Shown one piece after another: positions 43,999 to 53,893 of a stretch of DNA of 64,000 bases. The notes below the pieces were generated by a model, which was not told where the DNA came from, did not search any database, and was given only the letters and a program-made list of their open reading frames with translations. The stretch comes from Saprospiraceae bacterium (GTDB taxonomy: Bacteria > Bacteroidota > Bacteroidia > Chitinophagales > Saprospiraceae): assembly GCA_020629715.1 (NCBI GenBank), contig JAHDCU010000004.1, forward strand, positions 372,001-436,000, given 5' to 3'. Made by a program: the position numbers and the translations under genes. Numbering within the stretch: position 1 is the first letter of the stretch; each line of letters opens with the position of its first letter.

Positions 43999-44541
43999 TT
44001 AATATATACGCTTGTTAAACACAATTTCTCCATTAGTTTTTTTTCTCCATATCATGGCGTATTGATGACTGCAATGACCATTACATACTGTCTTTCCAAT
44101 TGTACAATAAATGTCATCTGTTATCTTTATAGGATATGATATTGCAAAGTAAATCTGAGTGCTATAATCGTTATTTTCTAATTCATCATAATTCCACAAT
44201 CTTGAAGTTTTTGATATATCTGAAACATGACATGTCTTCAGATTTTCAATTTCATTCACTTCAAAATCTGTATTAACTAATAAGGAATCAATATTTTGTA
44301 TTTTATGATTTATTATTATTTCTTTAAGTAGAGTTCTGTCAAATAAATCCAGAGTATGTCTACTATCCAAAAGTAATTTAAGGTCTCGATTTTTACAGAT
44401 ACCCTCGTAATTAGCTGCAAGATCCATAATTGATTTTGCAAATATTTCTTGAGCAAGAAAAGATTCTTTATGTGCACATGAAAAGACCAAAATAACTAGC
44501 GAAAATAATAGCAAACTATATTTAGTCACAAGAGAATGCAT
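43999..44541 (-). CDS. Lipoprotein of unknown function
   Basis: A 180-residue lipoprotein with lipobox VFSC at about residue 22. Mature part unrecognised, with three cysteines near the C-terminus (TIGKTVCNGHCSHQYAMIW). It overlaps the end of the upstream lipoprotein gene by 20 bp, so the two are translated from one message. A GTG start at 44529 inside the overlap is also possible. Confidence 0.72.
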   Translation of the reverse strand: MHSLVTKYSLLLFSLVILVFSCAHKESFLAQEIFAKSIMDLAANYEGICKNRDLKLLLDSRHTLDLFDRTLLKEIIINHKIQNIDSLLVNTDFEVNEIENLKTCHVSDISKTSRLWNYDELENNDYSTQIYFAISYPIKITDDIYCTIGKTVCNGHCSHQYAMIWRKKTNGEIVFNKRIY

Positions 44542-46075
44542 ATGGTTCGTCTTTTATTGAGTTGTACAAATTTTTCCAGTTATCAATAATGTCTTGTTCT
44601 ATTACAAATGGGAAAGCATCATTAAAACCTTGATATACTAAATATTTATAGTGGTCTATGGTATGCAATCCACCATTCAGGTCAAACAATGCTTGGGCTG
44701 TGTAATCAATATATTCATTAATCATAACATAATGCTCCTCACTATTATAAGTTATTCCCAATCTTTCAGAGGCATATAGTTTCCATGCATCTCTAAATTC
44801 AGTTTCAGATACCGTACCAATTGAAGTAGAAAAATCATATCTGAAAAATACGTGATGACCTTCATGAAGTATTGTTTCTGCAATTTCGAGAAAATCTGGA
44901 GGAGTATCGTTGAACGGGTGATCACTACATGCTGCCGCATTTATAATCATCCTTATTTCCTTATTTTCTTCGTCTAAAATTCTAGTATAACCATCAGCGC
45001 CAGAAGACACATCAAGAACCAAGGTGTATTCATCATCATTTATAATATCACATAAACTAGATTCAAAAACTGTATTATTAGTTAAATCTAATTGATCCCA
45101 TATACACTTGAGGTATTTACAATTTAACCAGTCATTAGATGGTTCTACTTTGGCAATTCCATCAAAAGCAGTGTCATAAGCACTAAAGTCACAATCTTCT
45201 CGCATTTCATCAATTATGTCTTCTGCATCACCACAAAAAGTAGTATTAGCAATATAATTTAAGCCTGCATTATTATCCGAACTACAAGAACATTCAGTTA
45301 AATCATTTTGTCTCAAGAATTTAAGCTCTTGGGCATTATACTGACGACTTGCATTTAGTACACCTCCGCATCCGCATGATTCATGAATTGAGTTAAGTTC
45401 CCAATAATAATCTATTTGTTCACTTTCTTCCATAAACATATGACCCGAACTTAAGTGGATTACATACTCATATTTTTTCCAACATTCTGGGTAACTCAGA
45501 TTACTTAAACTATTTTCAGTTCCTCCTCCTGAACCACCTCCTCCACTAGGTCCATCATTACAATCTAAGTTAGCGACGGTTGTACTACCACTATAGGTAT
45601 GATGAGTCATCCCATAAATATGCTCAGTGTATGTACTCGAATCGTAATAAAATTCGTATAAATCAAAAATTAAAACCCAAGCACTCACTGTAGTACTTGT
45701 TGAACAATGCAAGAGTGCTGAAATGTCTTCATGATTTATTTCTGAGCCGTTATTAAGCAATACTAAATCTTCAATGACATCATCATTAGTTTGATTAGAG
45801 TAGACATCCTTCAAAACATCACCTAAAATTTCATTTACTTCATAAACGATAGATTTACCCTTGATATCTGAAATTTCAACTTGGAGACTTGACTCATTTT
45901 CTAGGTCTTTGACCACATAAAACTCAAATGACAACCCGTATTTCGTAAATTTTGTATTTTGTTTATCTACACGAGATCTAGAGCCTAATTCACTGACTAC
46001 GGCGTCAGTCTCTTCGCCATTTTCACCTAGATCAAATTCTTTAGCACAAGAGACAATTAAAAGAACAAAGAACAA
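44522..46075 (-). CDS. Putative zinc-binding lipoprotein, signal peptide out of frame with ATG
   Basis: A 517-residue product containing a C-terminal IAETILHEGHHVFFRYDF stretch; HEGHH fits the HExxH zinc-metalloprotease motif. A long Ser/Gly stretch (GGGGSGGG) lies near 177-184. In its frame there is no ATG at the 5' end; the only start is TTG (46075), giving MFFVLLIVSC with no basic head. An ATG at 46092 reads MKRLRICSLFF then stops at 46057-46059. With one more copy of the tandem TTTGTTC repeat (minus strand), the two frames would join into a complete lipoprotein signal MKRLRICSLFFVLLIVSC. It may therefore be an off-phase or frameshifted gene, or may start at TTG. Confidence 0.65.
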   Translation of the reverse strand: MFFVLLIVSCAKEFDLGENGEETDAVVSELGSRSRVDKQNTKFTKYGLSFEFYVVKDLENESSLQVEISDIKGKSIVYEVNEILGDVLKDVYSNQTNDDVIEDLVLLNNGSEINHEDISALLHCSTSTTVSAWVLIFDLYEFYYDSSTYTEHIYGMTHHTYSGSTTVANLDCNDGPSGGGGSGGGTENSLSNLSYPECWKKYEYVIHLSSGHMFMEESEQIDYYWELNSIHESCGCGGVLNASRQYNAQELKFLRQNDLTECSCSSDNNAGLNYIANTTFCGDAEDIIDEMREDCDFSAYDTAFDGIAKVEPSNDWLNCKYLKCIWDQLDLTNNTVFESSLCDIINDDEYTLVLDVSSGADGYTRILDEENKEIRMIINAAACSDHPFNDTPPDFLEIAETILHEGHHVFFRYDFSTSIGTVSETEFRDAWKLYASERLGITYNSEEHYVMINEYIDYTAQALFDLNGGLHTIDHYKYLVYQGFNDAFPFVIEQDIIDNWKNLYNSIKDEPYAFSCD

Positions 46076-46076
46076 A
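46063..46076. repeat. Tandem heptamer GAACAAA x2 in a signal-peptide region
   Basis: Two exact 7-bp units (46063-46069 and 46070-46076) lie in the 5' region of the lipoprotein gene. Seven is not a multiple of three, so copy change alters the frame. Two copies break the link between the ATG at 46092 and the protein; three would restore it. Confidence 0.75.
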
Positions 46077-46169
46077 TTCGCAACCTTTTCATATATTTTT
46101 TTTGAGTTATAGCTACAACAATAATGCCATATTATAACTCAGTAAATTTCAAATATGAATAACCCCGAC

Positions 46170-47834
46170 TTACCTTGCAGTCGCAGTCGCTCTTTTTTCT
46201 CTGATTACCGTCACTTTTACCTGACCTGGATATTGCATCTCATCTTGTATCTTTTGAGATATCATAAATGCTAAGTCATCTGTAAATGCATCTGACACTT
46301 TATCACTTTCTACAATAACTCTAAGCTCTCGACCCGCTTGCAAAGCATATGCCTTTTGAACACCTTCATAGCCCATGGCTAGTTCTTCTAACTCACCGAT
46401 ACGCTTTAAGTAGCTATCCAATATTTCACGACGAGCACCTGGACGAGCTCCAGAAATGGCATCACATGCCTGTACGATAGGCGATATGATGTTATTCATC
46501 TCAATCTCATCGTGGTGAGCACCTACTGCATTCAATATTACGGCATGCTCATTATTCTTTTTACAGATTTCCATACCGAGTAGTGCATGCGGTAGTTCAC
46601 TATCTTCTTCTGCTACTTTACCTATATCGTGGAGGAGACCCGCTCTCTTTGCCATTTTGATTTGCTTAGAGCTGAGACCTAGTTCGCTGGCCATAGAGGC
46701 ACATAGATTAGCAGTCTCGATAGAGTGTTTAAGTAAGTTTTGACCATAAGAAGATCTAAATCTCATACGACCGACCATCCGTACCATATAGGCATTAAGA
46801 CCATGTATGTCAAGATCAATTACCGCCCGCTCTCCTATTTCTTTGATCTGCTCTTCGAGTTGCTTTTTGACTTTAGCTACCGTTTCTTCTATCTTGGCTG
46901 GATGTATTCTTCCGTCAGCGACTAGTCGCTTGAGTGATAATCTACATATCTCTCTTCTGATAGGGTCAAAACTTGAAATAATAATAGCTTCTGGTGTATC
47001 ATCTACTACAATCTCTGCTCCTGTGGCAGCTTCTAGTGCTCGTATATTACGACCTTCTCTACCGATGATCTGTCCTTTGATATCATCAGAATCTAGATTG
47101 AAAACAGAGACTGTATTTTCTATTGTATACTCCGCACACATCCTTTGTATGCTTTGGATAATAATTTTTTTAGCCTCTTTATTAGCATTTTCTCTCGCTT
47201 CTTGGATTGCCGATTTTTCTATTGCCAATGCATCGGTTTCAGCTTTTGCTTTGATCGCTTCAAGCAGTTGTTCTTTGGCATCAGCTTCAGACAATTTAGC
47301 CACATTTTCAAGGGCTTTGATGTGTTTTTCATTAGCACGATCTAGCTCTTCTTTTTTCTTAGAAATAATTTTGAGCTGTTTATCCAGATTATCTCGTATG
47401 GCTTTTACCTCCGTTTCTCTGTGTTCTATACCTTCTATTTTATCATGAAAAGTTTCTTGCTTTTGCTTGAGCTCCTTTTCCATAGAGATTACGGTCATTT
47501 CCCGCTCTTTCATCTCTACTTTATGCTCTGCTTTATACCCTTGATAGTCACTTCTTAGTTTGGCATATTTTTCTTTAGCTTCTTGAATCTTCTTTTGTTT
47601 TATAGATTCATTTTTTTGCTCTGCTTTTGATGTGATTTTATCTGCTCTATTTTCTGCATCATTGATCTTTCTTTTAGCCGCTATTTCAGCTTCTTTTAGG
47701 GTAAGATCTGCTTGTTTATTTGCCTCATCTATTTTTGCCTGTGCCGCTTTTTTGGTCACTGCATTCAAAACAAAATAACCAATCAATACCCCAACGATGA
47801 GCGCTGCGATACCGACTATTATTGTCATATCCAT
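46170..47834 (-). CDS. rny: Ribonuclease Y
   Basis: Membrane-anchored endoribonuclease that starts mRNA decay. N-terminal membrane helix ([20 protein letters not shown]), a long coiled coil (about 30-200), a KH domain ([21 protein letters not shown]) and an HD domain with HDIGKV and GAHHDEIE. I place the start at 47834 (554 residues); further starts at 47828 or 47858 are possible. This is the usual length for RNase Y, and it is highly conserved in Bacteroidota. Confidence 0.95.
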   Translation of the reverse strand: MDMTIIVGIAALIVGVLIGYFVLNAVTKKAAQAKIDEANKQADLTLKEAEIAAKRKINDAENRADKITSKAEQKNESIKQKKIQEAKEKYAKLRSDYQGYKAEHKVEMKEREMTVISMEKELKQKQETFHDKIEGIEHRETEVKAIRDNLDKQLKIISKKKEELDRANEKHIKALENVAKLSEADAKEQLLEAIKAKAETDALAIEKSAIQEARENANKEAKKIIIQSIQRMCAEYTIENTVSVFNLDSDDIKGQIIGREGRNIRALEAATGAEIVVDDTPEAIIISSFDPIRREICRLSLKRLVADGRIHPAKIEETVAKVKKQLEEQIKEIGERAVIDLDIHGLNAYMVRMVGRMRFRSSYGQNLLKHSIETANLCASMASELGLSSKQIKMAKRAGLLHDIGKVAEEDSELPHALLGMEICKKNNEHAVILNAVGAHHDEIEMNNIISPIVQACDAISGARPGARREILDSYLKRIGELEELAMGYEGVQKAYALQAGRELRVIVESDKVSDAFTDDLAFMISQKIQDEMQYPGQVKVTVIREKRATATAR

Positions 47835-48111
47835 ATGGTCGTTTTTATTATATGTCAAAAAACGCCTAACAATGCTATTTACTTTTATTGTTCCTGCATG
47901 ACTAATGCATGCTAGCGATCATGTGCAAATGATCTGCCTGGTTTAAAGTTGTACTACGCTAGTGTCAAATAGCTTGTACATTATATTTTATATGCTCCAT
48001 CGACTTTTCGAAACAGAACTTTATTATAGATATATTATTGCTAGACTTATTTATATTAAAATTATTCAAATGTAAAGTTATGAAATATTGACGGGATACG
48101 GTTCTAAAAAA

Positions 48112-50544
48112 TTATTTTCTTATTACTGCCCCTAAATCACTTTCATATTTGGACATTAATTGATTCATAATTTTATCAATTTCTTTATCCTTGAGCGTTC
48201 GCTCTTTGTTTTCAAAACTATAGTTAATAGCATATGATTTTTTGCCCTCGCCTAGGTGTTTTTCTGATTTATAAATATCAAAAAGTTTAATTTCTTTCAA
48301 TATCTTCTTGTCTACCTTTCGAGCTATTGCTTCTACATCACTAAATGAAATATGCTCATCTAGTACTAATGCTAAATCTCTGGTTGCTCCAGGAAATCTA
48401 TTTAATTCTTGAAGGTTTAACTTATCGCTTTGAGCTTTAAATAATGCTTTTTCGTCAAATTCGGCAAAGAATACTTCTGATTTTATGCCCATTGCCTTAA
48501 GCACCTCACTACTCACCTTGCCCAGACTTACGATAGATTTAGGTCCTCTGTGATAGTTGAGCCCGTATATAAATCTATCATCTTCTACTGGTGAGACTTG
48601 ATATTTTGAAATATTGAACCGTCCCAATATACTAGCTACTGCTTGCTTTAGATCATAAAAGTCTGATTGATGCTTATCCGTAGATTTCCAATCTTTCAGT
48701 GCTCTTTCGCCAGCAATAAATAAAGTAATCTTTGATGTTTCAGTATAGTCTTCTTCTGTCTTGATGTAGGATCGACCAAACTCAAAATATCTCAGTAATC
48801 TTGTATTTCGATTTAGATTATGCTTTATGGATAACAATCCTGACCTCAACATCTCTGGTCGCATAGCATTGAGATGAACGTTAGATGTATTATTGATCAA
48901 TACTAGCTGGTCTTCTAGACTAGTTCCTTGATAATAAGATGATTCTATGAGTGACAAATTCATCATTTCATGCCACCCTGAGTTGGCTAATGTTGTAGCT
49001 ATTTCTGTACGTAGTTGGGTCTTACTAGGATGATCTGATATACTTAATGTGCTTGAGATCTTGGATGGAATTTGAATTTCATTGAAACCATAAATCCTCA
49101 ATATCTCTTCGATGAGATCAACTGATCTTAGCACATCAGCTTTATCTGTAGGGACGGCGACTTTGATACTATCCGAATCGACTGGAGAGATTTCCATCTC
49201 CATTGCTCTTAAAATATTATGAATCTCATCCTTGGAGATATCAGCTCCCATCAGTGTCCTCACCTCATTATAGTTAAGGTGAATCACATGAGGTTTTATT
49301 TCTTGTGGATAGATATCTATCAGCTCAGAACAAACATGCCCTCCTGCAATCTCATTCATTAAGGTAGCGGCTCTTTTCAAGGCCTCCAGACAAATATTTG
49401 GATCACTTCCTTTTTCAAAAGTCTTGGCCGCATCAGTTCTCAGCAAATGTCTTGTACTTGTATTTCTGATATACTTGGCGTTGAAATGTGCCGACTCAAG
49501 GAAAATGCTCGTCGTACTATCAGTTACTCCTGAATTTAATCCACCAAATACACCACCTATACACATGGGCTTTAGATCTGCATCACATATCATGAGATCA
49601 TTTGGATGCAACTTGCGCTCTACTTCATCTAATGATAAAAAAGGCGTATCAGCATCCAAACATTTTACAACTATACCTTGACCTCCAATCTTATTATAAT
49701 CAAAAGCATGCAACGGTTGGCCATACTCATGTAGCACAAAATTGGTAATATCTACTATATTATTGATACTTCGGACACCTATTGATTCTAGCCTTGCCTT
49801 GAGCCAATTTGGTGATGGACCTACTTTGATACCATCAACAACGAATCCGGTATACCGAGGACAAGCTTCATTATTTTGAACTTCTACCTTTATCTTCTTC
49901 GTGGTATTTTCAATTTTGAAAGCTGATATATCAGGGGTTTTAATCTTTATATTAGAATCTTTATTAATCTTCAAGTAGGCTAAAACATCTCTAGCAACCC
50001 CAAGATGTGACGTAGCGTCAGATCTATTCGGAGTCAGACCGATATCATAGACTATATCGTCCTCTATATTGAAATATGCTCTTGCCTCAGCTCCTACTTC
50101 GGCAGCATCATCAAGGACCATGATACCGTCATGACTTTGACCCAGACCTAGCTCGTCTTCTGCGCAGATCATACCTTGTGACACCTCACCACGTATCTTC
50201 CCTTTTTTAATTTTCCAGGGTTCGCCATCTGCTGAATATAAAGTAGTACCTACTGTAGCAACCAATACTTTCTGACCGGCAGCGACATTGGGGGCTCCGC
50301 ATACAATAGAAAGAGGTTCTTCTGCTCCAACATCCACCGTGGTTTTAGAAAGCTTATCAGCATTGGGGTGTTTCTCACAAGTCAGTATATGACCTATCAC
50401 TACCCCTCGCAATCCACCTTTGATGGACTCTACTTTCTTCATTCCTTCTACCTCCAAGCCAATGGTAGTCAGTATTTCACTGATTTCCTCCGGGCTTAAT
50501 TCTACATCTACATATTGGCGAAGCCAATTAAGAGAAACGTTCAT
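48112..50544 (-). CDS. pheT: Phenylalanine-tRNA ligase beta subunit
   Basis: An 810-residue beta subunit of the bacterial heterotetrameric enzyme that charges tRNA-Phe. Order: a tRNA-binding (EMAP-like) domain near 40-150 (VIGHILTCEKHPNADKLSKTTVDVG), B3/B4 editing domain, B5, core domain, and a C-terminal ferredoxin-fold anticodon-binding domain (FPGATRDLALVLDEHISFSDV). pheS is elsewhere. The gap of about 280 bp to rny contains no gene. Confidence 0.96.
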   Translation of the reverse strand: MNVSLNWLRQYVDVELSPEEISEILTTIGLEVEGMKKVESIKGGLRGVVIGHILTCEKHPNADKLSKTTVDVGAEEPLSIVCGAPNVAAGQKVLVATVGTTLYSADGEPWKIKKGKIRGEVSQGMICAEDELGLGQSHDGIMVLDDAAEVGAEARAYFNIEDDIVYDIGLTPNRSDATSHLGVARDVLAYLKINKDSNIKIKTPDISAFKIENTTKKIKVEVQNNEACPRYTGFVVDGIKVGPSPNWLKARLESIGVRSINNIVDITNFVLHEYGQPLHAFDYNKIGGQGIVVKCLDADTPFLSLDEVERKLHPNDLMICDADLKPMCIGGVFGGLNSGVTDSTTSIFLESAHFNAKYIRNTSTRHLLRTDAAKTFEKGSDPNICLEALKRAATLMNEIAGGHVCSELIDIYPQEIKPHVIHLNYNEVRTLMGADISKDEIHNILRAMEMEISPVDSDSIKVAVPTDKADVLRSVDLIEEILRIYGFNEIQIPSKISSTLSISDHPSKTQLRTEIATTLANSGWHEMMNLSLIESSYYQGTSLEDQLVLINNTSNVHLNAMRPEMLRSGLLSIKHNLNRNTRLLRYFEFGRSYIKTEEDYTETSKITLFIAGERALKDWKSTDKHQSDFYDLKQAVASILGRFNISKYQVSPVEDDRFIYGLNYHRGPKSIVSLGKVSSEVLKAMGIKSEVFFAEFDEKALFKAQSDKLNLQELNRFPGATRDLALVLDEHISFSDVEAIARKVDKKILKEIKLFDIYKSEKHLGEGKKSYAINYSFENKERTLKDKEIDKIMNQLMSKYESDLGAVIRK

Positions 50545-50650
50545 TTACAGGATTTTCCACTTAAAAAGTCCAAATATACTTTGAAAAAATAGGAGTATTA
50601 CTAAATTCCAAAGCTAAAGCTTAGACCATACAAAATAGAAATTGATATTG

Positions 50651-51484
50651 CTAGCCTTCTACCTTAACCTTAGCCGCTTGCATGACCTCATTTCGGTCGC
50701 CATCTACTCTAGATATAAATGCAACGACCTCTAAGTGATTAGTATTCCAAAGACCATCTTCACTTGTAGGGACCGTAAAGGTAAATTGCTGTTCAATAGG
50801 CTCATTTTGGGTCCAACTAGTCGTGAACGGATCGCCTTCTATGTCGGTAAGCATGGTACGAAAAACATGATTATGAACATATGCTGGCAAGATCATTCCT
50901 TGATCTAGTTGCGCATCGACGATATCTCCTTCGGTAATGACAACTCCAATTCTATAATTTCCTGATTCGGTGATTACAGGGGTAGCCTTGGCAGTAATTA
51001 CTAACTCTCTCGTGCTTTCATCAAAGTTTTGCGAAAGCTCCAGGACTAGCTCATTATCTTTTTCTAATTCTTGTTCGACGTATGATCTCCATAGATCTAC
51101 ATCGTCTACGGCTTGAAAGTCATAATCGGGAAAATGGACTCTATTGATAGCTGCTGCAGGTTTACCCAACCATGGTTTGAAACTATTTTCTAAATCTTCG
51201 GCCTCTTGATTTCGGAAATCATACGTACTGACATCCAAGGGTTTTGATAAAAACTTACCATGTACGGCCACAGCAACAACATTATCAGGATAATCGAATA
51301 ACAATGCTTCTACCTTCTCCGCGCCAGCTGGACAATTAGGGCAACTAACACCAGTAAGCTCTTCGATGAGTACTACTCGATTACTGATTACCTCTTTAGG
51401 CGGTGGTATCTCGATAGGATACTCTCGACAGCCCGAAAATAAAATAACAACGATGATCAGGGTAAATGATATAATTGATTTCAT
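50651..51484 (-). CDS. Omp28-related lipoprotein with thioredoxin-like CPNC motif
   Basis: A 277-residue lipoprotein (lipobox LFSGC) of the Omp28-related family. A thioredoxin-like domain carries the redox motif SCPNCPAGAEKV near 46-57 after the EELTGV strand. Omp28 is a surface protein of Porphyromonas gingivalis. The downstream half is a beta-sandwich. It lies 26 bp after the DUF6029-type barrel gene in the same orientation, and a TlpA thioredoxin is divergent, so the three form a neighbourhood for thiol handling outside the cytoplasm. Confidence 0.85.
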   Translation of the reverse strand: MKSIISFTLIIVVILFSGCREYPIEIPPPKEVISNRVVLIEELTGVSCPNCPAGAEKVEALLFDYPDNVVAVAVHGKFLSKPLDVSTYDFRNQEAEDLENSFKPWLGKPAAAINRVHFPDYDFQAVDDVDLWRSYVEQELEKDNELVLELSQNFDESTRELVITAKATPVITESGNYRIGVVITEGDIVDAQLDQGMILPAYVHNHVFRTMLTDIEGDPFTTSWTQNEPIEQQFTFTVPTSEDGLWNTNHLEVVAFISRVDGDRNEVMQAAKVKVEG

Positions 51485-51510
51485 ACAATAGAAATATACT
51501 TCATTTAAAA

Positions 51511-53205
51511 TTAAAAAGTTGAAGAAAAACTCATTCTTACTCCAGAAAACGCAGGTTCTAATCTACATATTCCACCAGAACAGACAATTCCTTCTACTTG
51601 CTTGACATATCGCAAATTGAATCTATTGGAATGATAGATATACGTCACTCCTACCGTTGGGTATAGTATATTAAGAACCTCTTTAGTCTCTGGGTCCCGA
51701 GGTACACTGCTACTATTTTCATTCGGATCGCTATTATACATGCCTGAAAGTTCAAATATCCAATGAGGTGCTAATCCTACTTCTACCTGAGCAAATAACC
51801 ACGAACCAAAATCTTGGTCGGTATTCATATATTGAGTTTCTATACGCAGCGATTTTTTCCGAGTAAAGCGATATAAAAATTCGGCAAATGGAGTAATTGT
51901 TTTGACGAGAGGAACCTCTGGTTTGACCTCGTATACTTCTTGATTATAATTCTGTATCTGAACTCCTCCTGATAGTTGCCATTTCCTCTTTTGCTTATAA
52001 ACCCATTCTGTGAAATATTCTCTGTAGAGCGTAGTCCCATCTAAGGTCTTGATATTTGAATAATTAACATTGGCTGATAGCTTTCGATTGAACTTATAGG
52101 ATACATCAAACTGATAAGCCATCTCACTTAGGTCTTGAGTCGCTGGACTATACCTCGCTGTGAGGCGATAGGTATTTTGTCGATTCATAGGCGGCATGAA
52201 ATTGATCAATCCTAAGTTGAGCCCTAAGGTAGGATCTGACCTAAAATTAAAATTTTCAGTTCTTTTGACCTCGACTGTAATACCCAAACCTTTTCTGGCG
52301 AAACTTATACTATTGTAGATTACAGAACCACGCTCACGTACGTATTTTCCAAAAGTTCTTACACCTGTAACTTCCGTCTGTAATGCAGTTGGGTCTCTAA
52401 ATGTTTCTAAGCCTTTGAGTGCAAGCTCGGAGTACCAGGTTATATTTTTATAAGTAAGTGTATTGTATAGGCTATATGCCTGATTGTTATATCCAAGTTC
52501 AATACGCTCATCACCGATATAATTACGTACTACATCTACAAGCTCATCAACGGTTACTTGATCCTTACGTCTATTGACAAATCCAATACCCGGTGATATA
52601 GTCAAGGGAGATTCTGTACCGAAAGAGAAAAATCCATCTAAAGCAATACCACTGATCTCACCAGGGTTGACCCCAAAAATCCATTTTTGTTTACCAGCAA
52701 ACGCCCGTACCTTGAGGTAATCCGTCAAATCATACTTAATAGCTCCACCCAGCAGAGCATTATCTATAAAAAGTGGTCGAGACTCCCATGCCCTATAGAT
52801 CAATCCACTTCCGATTTGATCATAAATATGCCCAAGGGAAATTTCGAGCCTGTCCCATCTTTTACTCACTGACAATCTGCCCAAACCGATACCTGAATAT
52901 GATCCATTTGGATCTCTGAGGTTACTATTTTGAAATACATCTCCTCTTGCGCTAAACTCCCAACCTTTGATACGATAATTTAAGGTGACCCAAAGTTCAC
53001 CACCGTAATGATCTATGACATCGGTAGAGTCATATTGAGGAGTACCTATTGCTCCGATAAGTGAATCGCGTTGAAAGTAGTTTATATTCATCTCTACCCC
53101 ACCTGAGAATACTCCTTTATCCTGAGCACTTCCCTGATGATAACCAAGCGCTACTAAAAAGAGCATGAAGAAAATATGTGGGTAGCAGTTTTTAAAATCA
53201 AACAT
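51511..53205 (-). CDS. DUF6029-like outer-membrane protein
   Basis: A 564-residue exported protein (signal peptide ends about residue 27, SAQ) with alternating hydrophobic and polar strands through its length, consistent with a large outer-membrane beta-barrel. The start GVFSGGVEMNINYFQRDS and the end MSFSSTF with a terminal Phe fit. It matches the DUF6029 group known from Bacteroidota, whose function is unknown; my memory of the family is from similar context and not a search. First gene of the pair with the Omp28 protein. Confidence 0.75.
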   Translation of the reverse strand: MFDFKNCYPHIFFMLFLVALGYHQGSAQDKGVFSGGVEMNINYFQRDSLIGAIGTPQYDSTDVIDHYGGELWVTLNYRIKGWEFSARGDVFQNSNLRDPNGSYSGIGLGRLSVSKRWDRLEISLGHIYDQIGSGLIYRAWESRPLFIDNALLGGAIKYDLTDYLKVRAFAGKQKWIFGVNPGEISGIALDGFFSFGTESPLTISPGIGFVNRRKDQVTVDELVDVVRNYIGDERIELGYNNQAYSLYNTLTYKNITWYSELALKGLETFRDPTALQTEVTGVRTFGKYVRERGSVIYNSISFARKGLGITVEVKRTENFNFRSDPTLGLNLGLINFMPPMNRQNTYRLTARYSPATQDLSEMAYQFDVSYKFNRKLSANVNYSNIKTLDGTTLYREYFTEWVYKQKRKWQLSGGVQIQNYNQEVYEVKPEVPLVKTITPFAEFLYRFTRKKSLRIETQYMNTDQDFGSWLFAQVEVGLAPHWIFELSGMYNSDPNENSSSVPRDPETKEVLNILYPTVGVTYIYHSNRFNLRYVKQVEGIVCSGGICRLEPAFSGVRMSFSSTF

Positions 53206-53310
53206 ATCTTAAAGTTGGTTAAAATGTGGTTAACTAACTATAGTCCTGTTGCAATATTCCATACTTATGTATTAACATTGTAACTAAGAATAACTTTATA
53301 AAAGTAAAAA

Positions 53311-53808
53311 ATGAAAATATCCAACACCCTATTTGCGGCAGCTTTAATTCTGATTCTATCGTCATTTGTCGGATTCAATAGCGCTTTCCCCTCTGTAAAT
53401 GTGCAAACACTCAATGGGAAAACAGTAAATACATCTGATTATGTCGCTAAGGGTAAGTTGACAGTAGTCAGCTTTTGGGCTACTTGGTGTAGCCCTTGCA
53501 AAAGAGAACTAGACGCCATAGCTGAACTCTACCCTGATTGGAAAGAAGATTATGATGTAGACTTCCTTGCGATCACGATAGATGATCGAAGAGGATTTGC
53601 AAAAGTACCAGCCTTAGTGGCTTCTAAAGGATGGGAATATACTGTATTAGCAGATACAAAACAAGAATTGCAACGAGCGCTTAATTTCCAAACGATACCG
53701 CAGACTTTTGTCCTGGATGGAAACGGAGAAATCATATATAGTCACAATGGGTACAATCCTGGTGATGAAGAAGAGCTAGAAGATTTACTTGCTGAGCATA
53801 GTAAATAG
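53311..53808 (+). CDS. TlpA-like thioredoxin
   Basis: A 165-residue periplasmic thioredoxin of the TlpA/ResA type. Signal peptide ends near 25; active site FWATWCSPCKREL at about 55-67; cis-Pro region TIPQTFVLDGNG. It reduces disulfides in exported proteins. Divergent from the DUF6029/Omp28 pair with a 105-bp gap that should hold both promoters. Confidence 0.92.
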   Translation: MKISNTLFAAALILILSSFVGFNSAFPSVNVQTLNGKTVNTSDYVAKGKLTVVSFWATWCSPCKRELDAIAELYPDWKEDYDVDFLAITIDDRRGFAKVPALVASKGWEYTVLADTKQELQRALNFQTIPQTFVLDGNGEIIYSHNGYNPGDEEELEDLLAEHSK

Positions 53809-53818
53809 CGTTTAGCGT

Positions 53819-53854
53819 AAAGGTATTGATTCTCTGGTTGGAATCAATACCTTT
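53819..53854. terminator. Terminator of the thioredoxin gene
   Basis: Stem AAAGGTATTGATTC (53819-53832) and GAATCAATACCTTT (53841-53854), 8-base loop, then a TTT run into GTTTTC. It ends the plus-strand tlpA message and, since the convergent ABC-F gene ends at 53894, may also serve the minus strand. Confidence 0.85.
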
Positions 53855-53893
53855 TTTGTTTTCACAAAAATCTTCTCATTATACGTATGTATA

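Noticed and set aside
46807-47448. Long plus-strand reading frame of 213 codons opposite rny
   Set aside because: It is the antisense shadow of the coiled-coil part of RNase Y, with a Ser/Leu-rich translation and no domain.
47859-48111. zapA-like gene or a 6S-type RNA in the rny-pheT gap
   Set aside because: The 253-bp gap has no reading frame or stable long fold that I can support.
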